Of a stretch of DNA of 64,000 nucleotides, positions 1 to 9,784 are shown piece after piece. The position numbers and the translations under genes are program-made. The stretch is from assembly GCA_004362315.1 (NCBI GenBank), contig SNWL01000009.1:434001-498000 (forward strand). Direction: 5' to 3'. The first letter of the stretch is position 1. Every line of letters starts with the position of its first letter. Under the pieces are notes generated by a model. It ran no database searches, had not been told where the DNA came from, and saw only the letters and a program-made list of their open reading frames with translations. Origin of the DNA: Mycobacterium sp. BK086. GTDB taxonomy: Bacteria > Actinomycetota > Actinomycetes > Mycobacteriales > Mycobacteriaceae.

Positions 1-3
1 TCC

Positions 4-9
4 TAGAAT
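4..9 (+). promoter_or_regulatory. Candidate -10 box of leaderless valS
   Basis: TAGAAT lies 6 nt before the valS GTG. This matches the mycobacterial pattern in which transcription begins on the first base of the start codon. The -35 region lies outside the window. Confidence 0.5.
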
Positions 10-15
10 TGTCGG

Positions 16-2667
16 GTGACCACCACTGACAACTCTCGTGCCGACGCCCTGCCCAAGTCTTGGGAGCCGGGTGCGGTAGAGGCGGGGATGTATCAGGGCT
101 GGGTCGACGCCGGCTACTTCACGGCCGACGCCACGAGCGGCAAGCCCGCGTATTCGATCGTTCTGCCGCCCCCGAACGTGACCGGCAGCCTGCACATGGG
201 CCACGCCCTGGACCACACGCTGATGGACGCGCTGACCCGGCGCAAACGCATGCAGGGCTACGAGGTGCTGTGGCTGCCGGGGATGGATCACGCAGGCATC
301 GCCACCCAGAGCGTGGTCGAGAAGCAGCTCGCGGTGGACGGCAAGACCAAAGAAGACTTCGGCCGGGAGCTGTTCGTCGACAAGGTCTGGGACTGGAAGC
401 GGGAATCCGGCGGCACCATCGGCGGGCAGATGCGTGCGATCGGCGATGGTGTCGACTGGAGCCGCGACCGATTCACCATGGACGAGGGGCTGTCCCGCGC
501 GGTGCGGACGATCTTCAAGCGGCTGTACGACGCCGGGCTGATCTACCAGGCCGAGCGGCTGGTCAACTGGTCACCGGTCCTGGAGACGGCGATCAGCGAC
601 CTCGAGGTCAAGTATGAGGACGTCGAGGGTGAGCTGGTGTCCTTCCGGTACGGCTCGATGGACGACTCCGAACCGCACATCGTGGTGGCCACCACCCGGA
701 TGGAGACGATGCTCGGTGACACCGCGATCGCGGTGCACCCCGACGACGACCGCTACCGGGATCTGGTCGGCAAGACGCTTCCGCATCCCTACCGCGACTG
801 GGAGATCGTGATTGTCGCCGACAATCACGTCGAGCCCGAATTCGGCACCGGTGCAGTCAAAGTCACCCCTGCCCACGACCCGAACGACTTCGAGATCGGC
901 GTGCGGCACAATCTGCCGATGCCGTCGATCATGGATACCAAGGGCCGGATCGCCGACACCGGAACGCAATTCGACGGTATGGACCGCTTCGAGGCGCGGG
1001 TTGCGGTGCGCGAGGCGCTGGCGGCCGAAGGTCGCATCGTCGCCGAGAAGCGGCCGTACCTGCACAGCGTCGGGCACTCCGAGCGCAGTGGCGAGCCGAT
1101 CGAGCCTCGGCTCAGCCTGCAGTGGTGGGTCAAGGTCGAGTCGATGGCCAAGGCGGCCGGCGACGCGGTTCGCAACGGCGACATCGTGATTCATCCGAAG
1201 AGCCTGGAACCGCGCTGGTTCGGGTGGGTCGACGATATGCACGACTGGACCATCTCGCGCCAGCTCTGGTGGGGCCACCGCATCCCGATCTGGCACGGCC
1301 CCGACGGCCAGAAGGTCTGCGTCGGGCCGGACGAAACCCCGCCGGAGGGCTGGGAGCAGGACCCCGATGTGCTGGACACCTGGTTCTCCTCGGCGCTGTG
1401 GCCGTTCTCGACGATGGGCTGGCCGGACCGCACGCCGGAACTGGAGAAGTTCTATCCGACAAACGTTTTGGTGACCGGCTACGACATCTTGTTCTTCTGG
1501 GTGGCGCGGATGGTCATGTTCGGCACGTTCGTGTCAGGCGACGACACGATCACCTCGGGCGGCACGCGCGGTCCGCAGGTGCCGTTCGAGAACGTCTTCC
1601 TGCACGGGCTCATCCGCGACGAGCATGGCCGCAAGATGAGCAAGTCGAAGGGCAACGGCATCGATCCGCTGGATTGGGTCGAGCAGTTCGGTGCCGACGC
1701 GCTGCGGTTCACGCTGGCCCGGGGCGCCAGTCCCGGCGGTGACCTGTCCATCGGCGACGACGCCGCCCGGGCGTCACGCAACTTCGCCACCAAGCTGTTC
1801 AACGCCACCCGGTTCGCGCTGATGAACGGCGCCGCACCGGCTCCGCTGCCGGACGCCGCCGACCTCACCGACGCCGACCGGTGGATCCTCGGTCGCCTGG
1901 AAGAGGTTCGGGCCGAGGTGGATTCGACTCTGGACGGCTACGAGTTCAGCCGGGCCTGCGAATCGCTCTACCACTTCGCCTGGGACGAGTTCTGTGACTG
2001 GTATCTGGAGCTGGCCAAAGTGCAGTTGGCCGAGGGTGTTTCGCATACCACCGCGGTGCTCGCGGCGGTGCTGGACACGCTGCTGAAGCTGCTGCACCCG
2101 GTCATGCCGTTCGTCACCGAGGCGTTGTGGAAGGCACTCACGGGTGGCGAGTCTTTGGTGATCGCGCAGTGGCCGACGGCCTCCGGTGTCGCGCTGGATC
2201 CGGTTGCGGCCCAGAGGATCGCCGATGTGCAGAAGCTGGTGACCGAGATCCGGCGGTTCCGCAGCGACCAGGGCCTGGCCGACCGGCAGAAGGTACCTGC
2301 CCGGCTCTCCGGAATCGATGCGGCCGGGCTGGACGCTCAGGTCGCCCCGGTCACCGCGCTGGCCTGGCTGACCAACGCCGGTGCCGACTTCAACGCCAGC
2401 GCACACATCGAGGTGCGCCTGTCTGCCGGCACCGTCAACGTCGAGGTCGACACCTCGGGCACCGTCGACGTCGCCGCCGAACGCCGCCGCCTGGAGAAGG
2501 ACCTGGCCGCCGCCGAGAAGGAATTGGCAGGCACCACAGCCAAACTCGGCAACGAAGCATTCCTGGCCAAGGCGCCCGATGAGGTCGTCGCCAAGATCCG
2601 CGCCCGCCAGCAACTGGCCCGCGAGGAAGTCGAGCGGATCACCGCGCGACTGGCTGCGCTGGCATGA
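16..2667 (+). CDS. valS: Valyl-tRNA synthetase
   Basis: This cytoplasmic class I aminoacyl-tRNA synthetase charges tRNA-Val. The protein has 883 residues, normal for the actinobacterial enzyme. The HIGH-type motif HMGH is at residues 60-63 in the context [12 protein letters not shown], and KMSKS is at about 540-544. A Lys/Glu-rich C-terminal coiled coil (about 815-880) is the usual tRNA-binding arm. The GTG start has no Shine-Dalgarno sequence but has a well-placed -10 box, so the message is probably leaderless. The 3' end overlaps folC by ATGA, indicating a valS-folC transcript as in other mycobacteria. Confidence 0.97.
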   Translation: MTTTDNSRADALPKSWEPGAVEAGMYQGWVDAGYFTADATSGKPAYSIVLPPPNVTGSLHMGHALDHTLMDALTRRKRMQGYEVLWLPGMDHAGIATQSVVEKQLAVDGKTKEDFGRELFVDKVWDWKRESGGTIGGQMRAIGDGVDWSRDRFTMDEGLSRAVRTIFKRLYDAGLIYQAERLVNWSPVLETAISDLEVKYEDVEGELVSFRYGSMDDSEPHIVVATTRMETMLGDTAIAVHPDDDRYRDLVGKTLPHPYRDWEIVIVADNHVEPEFGTGAVKVTPAHDPNDFEIGVRHNLPMPSIMDTKGRIADTGTQFDGMDRFEARVAVREALAAEGRIVAEKRPYLHSVGHSERSGEPIEPRLSLQWWVKVESMAKAAGDAVRNGDIVIHPKSLEPRWFGWVDDMHDWTISRQLWWGHRIPIWHGPDGQKVCVGPDETPPEGWEQDPDVLDTWFSSALWPFSTMGWPDRTPELEKFYPTNVLVTGYDILFFWVARMVMFGTFVSGDDTITSGGTRGPQVPFENVFLHGLIRDEHGRKMSKSKGNGIDPLDWVEQFGADALRFTLARGASPGGDLSIGDDAARASRNFATKLFNATRFALMNGAAPAPLPDAADLTDADRWILGRLEEVRAEVDSTLDGYEFSRACESLYHFAWDEFCDWYLELAKVQLAEGVSHTTAVLAAVLDTLLKLLHPVMPFVTEALWKALTGGESLVIAQWPTASGVALDPVAAQRIADVQKLVTEIRRFRSDQGLADRQKVPARLSGIDAAGLDAQVAPVTALAWLTNAGADFNASAHIEVRLSAGTVNVEVDTSGTVDVAAERRRLEKDLAAAEKELAGTTAKLGNEAFLAKAPDEVVAKIRARQQLAREEVERITARLAALA

Positions 2668-4073
2668 CGATCGAACCGCCGACACCCGACGAGATCGCCG
2701 CGCTGCTGCAGGTCGAGCATCTGCTCGACCAGCGCTGGCCGGAAACGAAGCTGGAGCCCAGCACCGCCCGCATCGAGGCGCTGATGGAGATGCTGGGTTC
2801 GCCGCAGCGCAGCTATCCGTGCATCCACATCGCCGGCACCAACGGCAAGACGTCGGTGGCGCGTATCGTCGACGCGCTGATGACGGCCTTCAGCCGCCGG
2901 ACCGGGCGCACCACCAGCCCGCACCTGCAATCCGCCGTCGAGCGCATCGCCATCGACAACCAGCCGATCAGCCCGGCCCGCTACGTCGAGGTCTACCGCG
3001 AGATCGAGCCGTTCGTTCAGCTCGTCGACGCCCAGTCGCAGGCCGACGGCGGCCCCGCGATGAGCAAATTCGAAGTGCTCACCGCGATGGCGTTCGCCGC
3101 CTTCGCCGACGCACCCGTCGACGTCGCCGTCGTCGAAGTCGGGATGGGCGGACGCTGGGACGCCACCAGTGTCGTCGACGCACCGGTCGCGGTGATCACC
3201 CCGATCGGCATCGACCACACCGAATACCTGGGTGACACCGTCGCCGAGATCGCCGCCGAGAAGGCCGGCATCATCGCCCCGCCGCGCGGCGAGCTGGTCC
3301 AGACCGACACCGTCGCGGTCATCGGCCGCCAGGTACCCGAGGCAATGGAAGTGCTTCTGGCCCAGGCGGTTACGTCCGACGCCGCGGTAGCCCGCGAGGA
3401 CTCCGAATTCGCCGTGCTCGGCCGCCAGGTGGCCGTCGGTGGTCAAGTGCTTCAGCTGCAGGGCCTCGGCGGGGTGTACTCCGACATCTTCCTGCCGCTG
3501 CACGGCGAGCATCAGGCGCACAACGCCGTCGTCGCGCTGGCCGCTGTCGAGGCGTTCTTCGGTGCCGGAGCCGACCGGCAGCTGGACATCGACACGGTGC
3601 GAGCCGGATTCGCCGCGGCCGCCAGCCCCGGCCGCCTGGAACGGATGCGCAGCGCACCGACGGTGTTCGTCGACGCCGCCCACAACCCCGCCGGAGCGGG
3701 CGCGCTCGCCGACGCACTGGGCACCGAGTTCGACTTCCGGTTCCTCGTCGGTGTGCTCTCGGTGATGGGGGACAAGGACGTCACCGGCATCCTCACCGCG
3801 TTGGAGCCGGCGTTCGACCAGGTCGTCGTGACCCATAACGGCTCACCGCGCGCGCTCGAGGTCGACGCGTTGGCCATGCAGGCCGAGGAGATATTCGGGC
3901 CGGACCGGGTGCTGCGCGCCGAGACGCTGCCCGACGCCATCGAGACCGCCACCGCGCTGGTCGAGGAATCCGCCGCCGATTCCGACGGATTCTCCGGGGC
4001 CGGGATCGTGATCACCGGATCCGTGGTGACCGCGGGTGCGGCACGCACCCTGTTCGGGAAGGACCCGCAATGA
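2664..4073 (+). CDS. folC: Folylpolyglutamate synthase / dihydrofolate synthase
   Basis: The enzyme adds glutamate to dihydropteroate and to reduced folates, using ATP, in the cytoplasm. It has 469 residues. The Mur-ligase-type P-loop GTNGKTS is at residues 58-64. A Mur ligase central domain follows, then a C-terminal domain containing the family motif around [11 protein letters not shown]. The ATG sits in the valS stop (ATGA overlap), and the gene in turn overlaps the downstream membrane protein by four bases, so the three are translationally coupled. Confidence 0.96.
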   Translation: MTIEPPTPDEIAALLQVEHLLDQRWPETKLEPSTARIEALMEMLGSPQRSYPCIHIAGTNGKTSVARIVDALMTAFSRRTGRTTSPHLQSAVERIAIDNQPISPARYVEVYREIEPFVQLVDAQSQADGGPAMSKFEVLTAMAFAAFADAPVDVAVVEVGMGGRWDATSVVDAPVAVITPIGIDHTEYLGDTVAEIAAEKAGIIAPPRGELVQTDTVAVIGRQVPEAMEVLLAQAVTSDAAVAREDSEFAVLGRQVAVGGQVLQLQGLGGVYSDIFLPLHGEHQAHNAVVALAAVEAFFGAGADRQLDIDTVRAGFAAAASPGRLERMRSAPTVFVDAAHNPAGAGALADALGTEFDFRFLVGVLSVMGDKDVTGILTALEPAFDQVVVTHNGSPRALEVDALAMQAEEIFGPDRVLRAETLPDAIETATALVEESAADSDGFSGAGIVITGSVVTAGAARTLFGKDPQ

Positions 4074-4456
4074 GCGACACGCCCGCGCCCCCCGATCCCT
4101 GGAAGAGTTTCCGCGGGGTCATGGCCGGGACCCTCATTCTCGAGGCGATCGTGGTGCTGTTGGCTCTGCCTGTCGTCAGCATGGTCGGCGGCGGTCTCAC
4201 TGCCTGGTCGACGGCTTACCTGGTTGGGTTCGCGGTGTTCCTGCTGCTGCTGGCCGGTGTGCAGGGCAGGCCGTGGGCCATCTGGCTGAACCTGGGTGTG
4301 CAGCTCATCCTGGTCGCCGGGTTCGTGGTGTATCCCGCCGTGGGGATGGTGGGAATCCTGTTCGTCGTCGTGTGGGCGCTCATCGCGTACCTGCGCTCCG
4401 AGGTCTTGCGCAGACAGCGGCAAGGGCGGCTGCCGGGTCAGCAGCCGCCCCCGTAA
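4070..4456 (+). CDS. DUF4233 membrane protein (Rv2446c-type)
   Basis: This is a 128-residue integral membrane protein with about four hydrophobic helices (approximately residues 15-40, 47-65, 70-92 and 93-115) and a basic, Arg/Gln/Pro-rich cytoplasmic tail. Position directly after folC, with an ATGA overlap, is conserved in mycobacteria and identifies it as the Rv2446c family. No catalytic motif is visible and the function is unknown. The folC linkage is the only hint of a role. Confidence 0.85.
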   Translation: MSDTPAPPDPWKSFRGVMAGTLILEAIVVLLALPVVSMVGGGLTAWSTAYLVGFAVFLLLLAGVQGRPWAIWLNLGVQLILVAGFVVYPAVGMVGILFVVVWALIAYLRSEVLRRQRQGRLPGQQPPP

Positions 4457-4466
4457 GCCGAACGGA

Positions 4467-5111
4467 TTACACGGGGTGGTAGCCGCCGTTGTTCAACCCG
4501 TTCTGTGCCTCCCGTCGCGAACCGGCGGCGATACTGAGCCTGCCTGAACCGACGCCCGCACTGGAGGCGTTTCCATAACCGACGGCGACCGCAGTGCTGA
4601 AGCCAGGGCCGCGCAGCGGATTCACGTTGCCCCCCGCCACCTCGGCGGTATTGCCATTGCCGATGGCGTACGCCGAGTTCAGTGAGCCGTTCGCCTTGGC
4701 ATAGGTGTAGTCGTTCGCGCCGTAGTAGACGTTATTGCCTCGATTGCCGATGGCCACCGAGCGGTTGAGCGTCCCGTTCGCATACGCGGTGGCATTCGTT
4801 CCGCCCGCGACGGTGACGTTCAGTCGGCCGTAGCTAGATGCGGAGGCGCCGTTTCCGAACGCGATCGCGGTGTTGAACCCGCCGCTGGCTGTGACGCTGC
4901 TGACGTTGCCGATGCCCAGCGCGAAATCACCGAAATCCGTGGTGTGGCAACCCGAACCGATGTTGAAGCCGTTGATCGACGCGCAGCTGGCATTGGCGGT
5001 CCCCGCGGAATTCAGGGACAGCGTGGCCAACGTGCCTGCAGCCAGTGCGCCGAACAGCATGCCGCCCGATAGCCGGCGGATCCGGCGGACGAAATCGTTG
5101 TCGTTTCTCAT
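4467..5111 (-). CDS. Secreted beta-roll-like repeat protein of unknown function
   Basis: The 214-residue product begins with a twin-Arg-containing basic segment and a hydrophobic stretch, followed by a probable signal-peptidase site after GTANA (about residue 41). The mature part is made of Ala/Gly/Asn-rich units of the type AxAxGNG (AIAFGNG, SVAIGNR, AYAIGNG, AVAVGYG), spaced 30-40 residues apart. This resembles the head repeats of trimeric adhesins, but no C-terminal membrane anchor follows. A GGGGGAA Shine-Dalgarno precedes the ATG. It runs convergent to the folC operon and is divergent from ndk. The family could not be named. Confidence 0.75.
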   Translation of the reverse strand: MRNDNDFVRRIRRLSGGMLFGALAAGTLATLSLNSAGTANASCASINGFNIGSGCHTTDFGDFALGIGNVSSVTASGGFNTAIAFGNGASASSYGRLNVTVAGGTNATAYANGTLNRSVAIGNRGNNVYYGANDYTYAKANGSLNSAYAIGNGNTAEVAGGNVNPLRGPGFSTAVAVGYGNASSAGVGSGRLSIAAGSRREAQNGLNNGGYHPV

Positions 5112-5257
5112 GTTTCCCCCAGTTGTGAAATGTGGCTATTGCCCCCAAAGTCGAACGCTAGATTCCGCCGTCGTCCGTGCCTAGGGGCTGGAGCGGAGTC
5201 GAGTACGGGTCGCCAAGAGTGGGGTATCCGGACACTCGACGCGACACCGGTGACAGG

Positions 5258-5263
5258 TACGCT
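5258..5263 (+). promoter_or_regulatory. Candidate ndk -10 box
   Basis: TACGCT lies about 60 nt before the ndk start in the 211-nt gap between the divergent genes. No convincing -35 box is present. The rest of the gap shows no clear element. Confidence 0.35.
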
Positions 5264-5322
5264 GTGCGCCGTGACCGCGCCGGTCACGATGCGGAGCGAA
5301 GCGATGAGGAGGAATGGCGCGA

Positions 5323-5733
5323 ATGACTGAGCGGACGCTGGTACTCATCAAGCCCGACGGTGTTCAGCGCGGGGTGGTCGGCGAGATCATCAGCCGAATC
5401 GAGCGCAAAGGCCTGACGATCGCTGCCCTGGAGCTCAAGCAGGTCAGTGACGAGCTGGCTCGGGCGCACTACGCCGAGCACGACGGCAAGCCGTTCTTCG
5501 ACTCGCTGCTGGAGTTCATCACCTCAGGCCCGGTGGTGGCTGCTGTACTCGACGGTCCGCGGGCGATCGCGGCATTTCGCCAGCTCGCCGGTGGCACTGA
5601 CCCGGTGGAGAAGGCCACACCGGGCACGATTCGCGGCGATTTCGGACTGGAAACGCAGTTCAATCTCGTGCACGGCTCGGACTCCCCGGAGTCGGCCGAG
5701 CGCGAGATCGCCCTCTGGTTCCCCGGCGCCTGA
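5323..5733 (+). CDS. ndk: Nucleoside diphosphate kinase
   Basis: The enzyme transfers the gamma-phosphate of ATP to nucleoside diphosphates through a phospho-histidine. The product is 136 residues, identical in length to the M. tuberculosis enzyme. The catalytic His is H117 in NLVHGSDS, and the family start [13 protein letters not shown] is intact. I chose this ATG rather than one 9 nt upstream because AGGAGG (5307-5312) is 10 nt from this start but only 1 nt from the other. Confidence 0.96.
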   Translation: MTERTLVLIKPDGVQRGVVGEIISRIERKGLTIAALELKQVSDELARAHYAEHDGKPFFDSLLEFITSGPVVAAVLDGPRAIAAFRQLAGGTDPVEKATPGTIRGDFGLETQFNLVHGSDSPESAEREIALWFPGA

Positions 5734-5756
5734 GGCCACTTCCCGCGCCACTCTCG

Positions 5757-5785
5757 TTCGAACAGCCCCTGTGGTGTGGGATACT
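5757..5785 (+). promoter_or_regulatory. Candidate rne promoter (long leader)
   Basis: TTCGAA and GATACT are separated by 17 nt. Transcription from here would give a leader of roughly 230 nt before the rne GTG. Part of the rest of this 291-nt gap folds into two stem-loops that are listed separately. Confidence 0.5.
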
Positions 5786-5940
5786 GGCTGCGGATGTGCC
5801 CCCAAAGCGCATCCGGATGAAGACTTACGACGTGCGCGACCACCGCAGCACCATTGGTGAGGCGCCGACCGTCACAGCCATCATTCAGCCAGGCACCGGA
5901 CCCGTTCCCGTGAACAGTTCGGAGCGAGACCATAAACAAG

Positions 5941-6019
5941 TCCGGGCGAACTAACCCGGACAAATAGCGGAAGCCCTCGCGTGGCCGCGTCGATATGACG
6001 CGCCCGGGGGCTTGAGGAG
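5941..6019 (+). promoter_or_regulatory. Structured rne 5' leader with two stem-loops
   Basis: A perfect 6-bp hairpin, TCCGGG / CCCGGA with an 8-nt loop, is at 5941-5960. A second, longer element pairs AAGCCC (5971-5976) with GGGCTT (6008-6013), and inside it CGCGTC pairs with GACGCG around a 5-nt loop. The second element ends directly at the Shine-Dalgarno GAGGAG (6014-6019). It could therefore influence ribosome access or be a target of RNase E itself. Confidence 0.6.
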
Positions 6020-6024
6020 AATAC

Positions 6025-8952
6025 GTGGCCGACGATGACCTCTATCAGGAACTACCCGAAACCGAACCCCAGGAGCAGTGGGGACCCCCAGCGGCAGCTG
6101 CCGCTGCGGACGACCTGCCCGACCGCTTGAGGGTGCATTCGCTGGCACGGGTGCTCGGCACCACCAGCAGACGCGTGCTCGACGCCTTGAGCGAGCTGGA
6201 CGGCCGCACCCGCAGCCCGCACTCCAGCGTGGATCGCACCGACGCCGTGCGGGTCCGTGACGTGCTGGCGGCCGGTGCCGACGACAGCGCGGACGAGCCG
6301 GCGGCCCAGGAGGCTCTGCCACTCGACGCCGCGGCGCCCGAGGATGCTCTGGCGCCCGAAGTCGTCGAGCAATCTGAGGCTGCCGAAGCCCCCGAGGCTG
6401 CCGAGGAGCCCGAGTCGCGGCTGATCCTCGAGACCACCACGTTCGAGCAGGCGGCGTACATGCCGCTGTTCGTCGCCCCGCAGCCTGTCGAGGCCGAACC
6501 TCGCCGTGCTGCGCCCCGTGACGAAGAGGACGAGACCGACGAGGACGACGAGGACGAGGACGACGAGTCCGCCGCCGACACCGACGGCGAGTCCGAACGC
6601 CCCGCCAACCGGCGGCGCCGCCGCGGCCGTCGTGGCCGTGGCCGTGGCCGCGGCGAGCAGGGCGGCCCGGACGGCGAGGAGCGCGACGAGTCGGAGCGGC
6701 CCGAGGGCACCGAGGAGACCGCCGAGTCCGGCGAGGAATCCGAGGGCGACGACGACGAGAGTGACGACGAGTCGGGCGGCGGCGAGGGGGCAACCCGTCG
6801 GCGCCGCAGGCGGCGGCGCCGCAAGTCCGGCGGCGGCGGCGAGGACGCCGACGGCGGATCGGCCGACGACCCGCCGAACACCGTCGTCCACGAGCGCGCG
6901 CCCCGCAAAGAGAAGGAACGCGACTCCAACGAGATCCAGGGCATCAGCGGCTCCACGCGGCTGGAGGCCAAGCGTCAGCGCCGTCGCGACGGTCGCGACG
7001 CCGGCCGCCGGCGCCCGCCGATTCTGTCCGAGGCCGAATTCCTGGCCCGCCGCGAGGCTGTCGAGCGCGTCATGGTGGTGCGCGACAAGATCCGCACCGA
7101 ACCCCCGCACGAGGGCGCCCGCTACACCCAGATCGCCGTCATGGAGGACGGGGTCGTCGTCGAGCACTTCGTCACGTCGGCGGCCTCGGCGTCGCTGGTC
7201 GGCAACATCTACCTCGGCATCGTGCAGAACGTGCTGCCGTCGATGGAGGCCGCGTTCGTCGACATCGGCCGCGGCCGCAACGGTGTGCTCTACGCCGGTG
7301 AGGTGAACTGGGAGGCCGCCGGTCTCGGCGGTGCCAACCGCAAGATCGAGCAGGCCCTCAAGCCCGGCGACTACGTCGTCGTCCAGGTCAGCAAGGACCC
7401 CGTCGGACACAAGGGTGCGCGACTGACCACCCAGGTGTCGCTGGCCGGGCGCTACCTGGTGTACGTGCCGGGTGCGTCGTCGACCGGGATCAGCCGCAAG
7501 CTGCCCGACACCGAACGTCAGCGGCTCAAGGAGATCCTGCGCGACGTCGTGCCCGATGACGCCGGTGTGATCATCCGGACCGCCTCCGAAGGTGTGAAGG
7601 AAGAGGACATCCGCGGCGACGTCACCCGTCTGCAGGAACGTTGGACCACGATCGCCGAGGAGGCCGAGCGGGTCAAGGGCAACAAAGCCGGTGCCGCCGT
7701 CGCGCTCTACGAAGAGCCCGACGTGCTGGTCAAGGTGATCCGCGACCTGTTCAACGAGGACTTCTCCGGACTGATCGTCTCGGGCGACAATGCCTGGGAG
7801 ACCATCCATGATTACGTCAATTCCGTTGCGCCCGATCTTGTTTCGAAGCTGACCAAGTACGAGCCTGCCGGTGGCGACGGGCCGGACGTGTTCGCGGTGC
7901 ACCGCATCGACGAGCAGCTGGCCAAGGCCCTGGATCGCAAGGTGTGGCTGCCCTCGGGCGGCACGCTGGTGATCGACCGCACCGAGGCGATGACCGTCGT
8001 CGACGTCAACACCGGAAAGTTCACCGGTGCGGGCGGCAACCTCGAGCAGACCGTCACGAAGAACAACCTCGAGGCGGCCGAGGAGATCGTGCGTCAACTG
8101 CGGCTGCGCGATATCGGCGGCATCGTGGTCATCGACTTCATCGACATGGTGCTGGAGTCCAACCGCGACCTGGTGTTGCGGCGGCTGACCGAGGCACTGG
8201 GCCGCGACCGTACCCGTCATCAGGTGTCCGAGGTGACCTCCCTGGGCCTGGTCCAGCTGACCCGTAAGCGGCTGGGCACCGGACTGGTGGAGGCGTTCTC
8301 CACCACCTGTACGCACTGCAGCGGCCGGGGCATCGTGCTGCACGCCGATCCCGTCGACACCACGCAGGCGGCCGGGCGTAAGTCCGAGTCCGGCGGCGGC
8401 AATGGCGGTGGCCGGCGCGGTAAGCGGGGCAAGCGCGGGCGCACCGAAGAGGCCGCGCCCGTGGCCAAGGTGCCGCAGCACACCAGTGAGCACCCGATGT
8501 TCAAGGCGATGGCGGCGGCCAACGGCAAGCTCGAGGACGACGAGGCCGAGGAAGAGTTGGCCGACGAGCTCGAGCGGGAGGCCGTGTCCGAGGACGAGGC
8601 CGACACCGCCGAGCAGGTCACCGAGGAGGTCGCCGTCGAGGATGCCGAGGACTTGGACGACGACGATTCGGACGAGGACGACGAGTCCGACGATGACGAC
8701 GAGGATGACGACGAAATCGACGTCGACCTGGACGAAGACGACGAGGACCTCGACGAGGACAACCTGGACGTCGACTCTGACGACGACGACGAGGACGATG
8801 ACGACGAGGACGACCTCGACGACGAGGATGACGAGGACGAATCCGACGAATACGACGTCGACCAGCCCGTCGCGGCCGCGGCACCACCCGCGCCGGCCGG
8901 CAGGCACCGGCGCCGGGCGGCGGCACGCCCAGCAGGGCCGCCAACCTCATAG
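6025..8952 (+). CDS. rne: Ribonuclease E/G
   Basis: This endoribonuclease starts mRNA decay and processes stable RNAs. It has 975 residues. A poorly conserved N-terminal third carries acidic stretches and Arg-rich patches (about 197-210 and 258-268). The catalytic core begins near residue 349 with an S1-like domain (about 385-470). Metal-binding Asp motifs follow: TVVDVNTG (about 656) and VVIDFIDM (about 702). The zinc-link CTHCSGRG is near residue 762. The C-terminal tail (about 870-950) is almost entirely Asp/Glu. The GTG start has a GAGGAG Shine-Dalgarno. The layout, with an RNA-binding N-terminal extension, is typical of mycobacteria. Confidence 0.96.
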   Translation: MADDDLYQELPETEPQEQWGPPAAAAAADDLPDRLRVHSLARVLGTTSRRVLDALSELDGRTRSPHSSVDRTDAVRVRDVLAAGADDSADEPAAQEALPLDAAAPEDALAPEVVEQSEAAEAPEAAEEPESRLILETTTFEQAAYMPLFVAPQPVEAEPRRAAPRDEEDETDEDDEDEDDESAADTDGESERPANRRRRRGRRGRGRGRGEQGGPDGEERDESERPEGTEETAESGEESEGDDDESDDESGGGEGATRRRRRRRRRKSGGGGEDADGGSADDPPNTVVHERAPRKEKERDSNEIQGISGSTRLEAKRQRRRDGRDAGRRRPPILSEAEFLARREAVERVMVVRDKIRTEPPHEGARYTQIAVMEDGVVVEHFVTSAASASLVGNIYLGIVQNVLPSMEAAFVDIGRGRNGVLYAGEVNWEAAGLGGANRKIEQALKPGDYVVVQVSKDPVGHKGARLTTQVSLAGRYLVYVPGASSTGISRKLPDTERQRLKEILRDVVPDDAGVIIRTASEGVKEEDIRGDVTRLQERWTTIAEEAERVKGNKAGAAVALYEEPDVLVKVIRDLFNEDFSGLIVSGDNAWETIHDYVNSVAPDLVSKLTKYEPAGGDGPDVFAVHRIDEQLAKALDRKVWLPSGGTLVIDRTEAMTVVDVNTGKFTGAGGNLEQTVTKNNLEAAEEIVRQLRLRDIGGIVVIDFIDMVLESNRDLVLRRLTEALGRDRTRHQVSEVTSLGLVQLTRKRLGTGLVEAFSTTCTHCSGRGIVLHADPVDTTQAAGRKSESGGGNGGGRRGKRGKRGRTEEAAPVAKVPQHTSEHPMFKAMAAANGKLEDDEAEEELADELEREAVSEDEADTAEQVTEEVAVEDAEDLDDDDSDEDDESDDDDEDDDEIDVDLDEDDEDLDEDNLDVDSDDDDEDDDDEDDLDDEDDEDESDEYDVDQPVAAAAPPAPAGRHRRRAAARPAGPPTS

Positions 8953-8961
8953 AGTGGCGGT

Positions 8962-8991
8962 TTGACCCTCCCGGTGCTGGTCACGTAACCT
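8962..8991 (+). promoter_or_regulatory. Candidate rplU-rpmA promoter
   Basis: TTGACC and TAACCT are separated by 18 nt, 10 nt after the rne stop. This gives a leader of about 110 nt before rplU. L21 leaders often bind ribosomal proteins, but I cannot define a motif here. Confidence 0.55.
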
Positions 8992-9108
8992 TGAGCAGTT
9001 GTCGCCAGGCGTCCGACGCCGGTGGCAGCGGGCTCAAGATCCCGCACCCCCAGACCCGCGCACGCAGCTTCGGTTAGCGCGCGCCCGCAGAGCAAGGCAG
9101 AGGACACG

Positions 9109-9420
9109 ATGGCGACGTACGCAATCGTCAAGACCGGCGGCAAGCAGTACAAGGTCGCCGTTGGAGACATAGTCAAGGTCGAGAAGCTCGAGGTCGAGGC
9201 TGGTAGCTCGGTGTCGCTGCCCGTCGCGCTGGTCGTCGACGGCGCCACGGTGACCACTGACGCCAAGGCTCTGGAGAAGGTCGCGGTCACCGGTGAGGTG
9301 CTCGAGCACACCAAGGGTCCGAAGATCCGTATCCACAAGTTCAAGAACAAGACCGGCTACCACAAGCGGCAGGGGCACCGTCAGCCGCTGACCGTGCTCA
9401 AGGTCACCGGAATCAAGTAA
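9109..9420 (+). CDS. rplU: 50S ribosomal protein L21
   Basis: The 103-residue protein starts [16 protein letters not shown], the canonical L21 N-terminus, and carries the conserved C-terminal signature [14 protein letters not shown]. An upstream in-frame start exists at 9022 but would add residues with no family counterpart, so the ATG after GCAGAGGA is preferred. It is followed 14 nt later by rpmA. Confidence 0.97.
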   Translation: MATYAIVKTGGKQYKVAVGDIVKVEKLEVEAGSSVSLPVALVVDGATVTTDAKALEKVAVTGEVLEHTKGPKIRIHKFKNKTGYHKRQGHRQPLTVLKVTGIK

Positions 9421-9434
9421 GGGAGCGTACTGAC

Positions 9435-9698
9435 ATGGCACATAAGAAGGGCGCTTCCAGCTCACGCAACGGTCGCGAATCAGCCGCCCAGCGGCTCGGC
9501 GTCAAGCGATTCGGTGGCCAGCTCGTCAAGGCCGGCGAGATCCTCGTGCGCCAGCGCGGCACCCACTTCCACCCCGGCGTGAACGTCGGCCGCGGCGGTG
9601 ACGACACCCTGTTCGCCACTGCCCCCGGCACCGTGGAGTTCGGGCTCAAGCGCGGCCGCAAGACCGTCAACATCGTTCGCACTGCGCGACCGGAGTAG
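9435..9698 (+). CDS. rpmA: 50S ribosomal protein L27
   Basis: The 87-residue protein starts [16 protein letters not shown] and contains GVKRFGGQ and the [10 protein letters not shown] signature. The N-terminal tail reaches toward the peptidyl-transferase centre in the family. It is transcribed with rplU, and a strong stem-loop follows before obg. Confidence 0.97.
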   Translation: MAHKKGASSSRNGRESAAQRLGVKRFGGQLVKAGEILVRQRGTHFHPGVNVGRGGDDTLFATAPGTVEFGLKRGRKTVNIVRTARPE

Positions 9699-9708
9699 GT
9701 CTCACTCG

Positions 9709-9764
9709 CGAGTGTGAAACCACTGCGAGGTTGAGGCCGATTTCTCGCACCAGGTTCACACTCG
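9709..9764 (+). promoter_or_regulatory. Long nested stem-loop between rpmA and obg
   Basis: CGAGTGTGAA (9709-9718) pairs perfectly with TTCACACTCG (9755-9764). Inside the loop TGCGAG (9724-9729) pairs with CTCGCA (9744-9749). No T-run follows, so it is not a classic intrinsic terminator. An attenuator, an mRNA processing site or a DNA-level inverted repeat are the alternatives. Confidence 0.6.
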
Positions 9765-9784
9765 GCGGTTGAAAGGACTCTCCG

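Noticed and set aside
6505..6860. Mobile or tandem repeat element in rne
   Set aside because: The GC-rich repeats are in-frame codons for acidic and Arg-rich protein segments, not a DNA repeat unit.
6052..8907. Antisense open frame of about 950 codons opposite rne
   Set aside because: It is a by-product of high GC and the Asp/Glu repeats of rne. The translation is low-complexity Val/Leu/Gly, and rne is unmistakable on the other strand.
9709..9764. Intrinsic terminator between rpmA and obg
   Set aside because: No T-run follows the stem, so it is reported only as a structured element.
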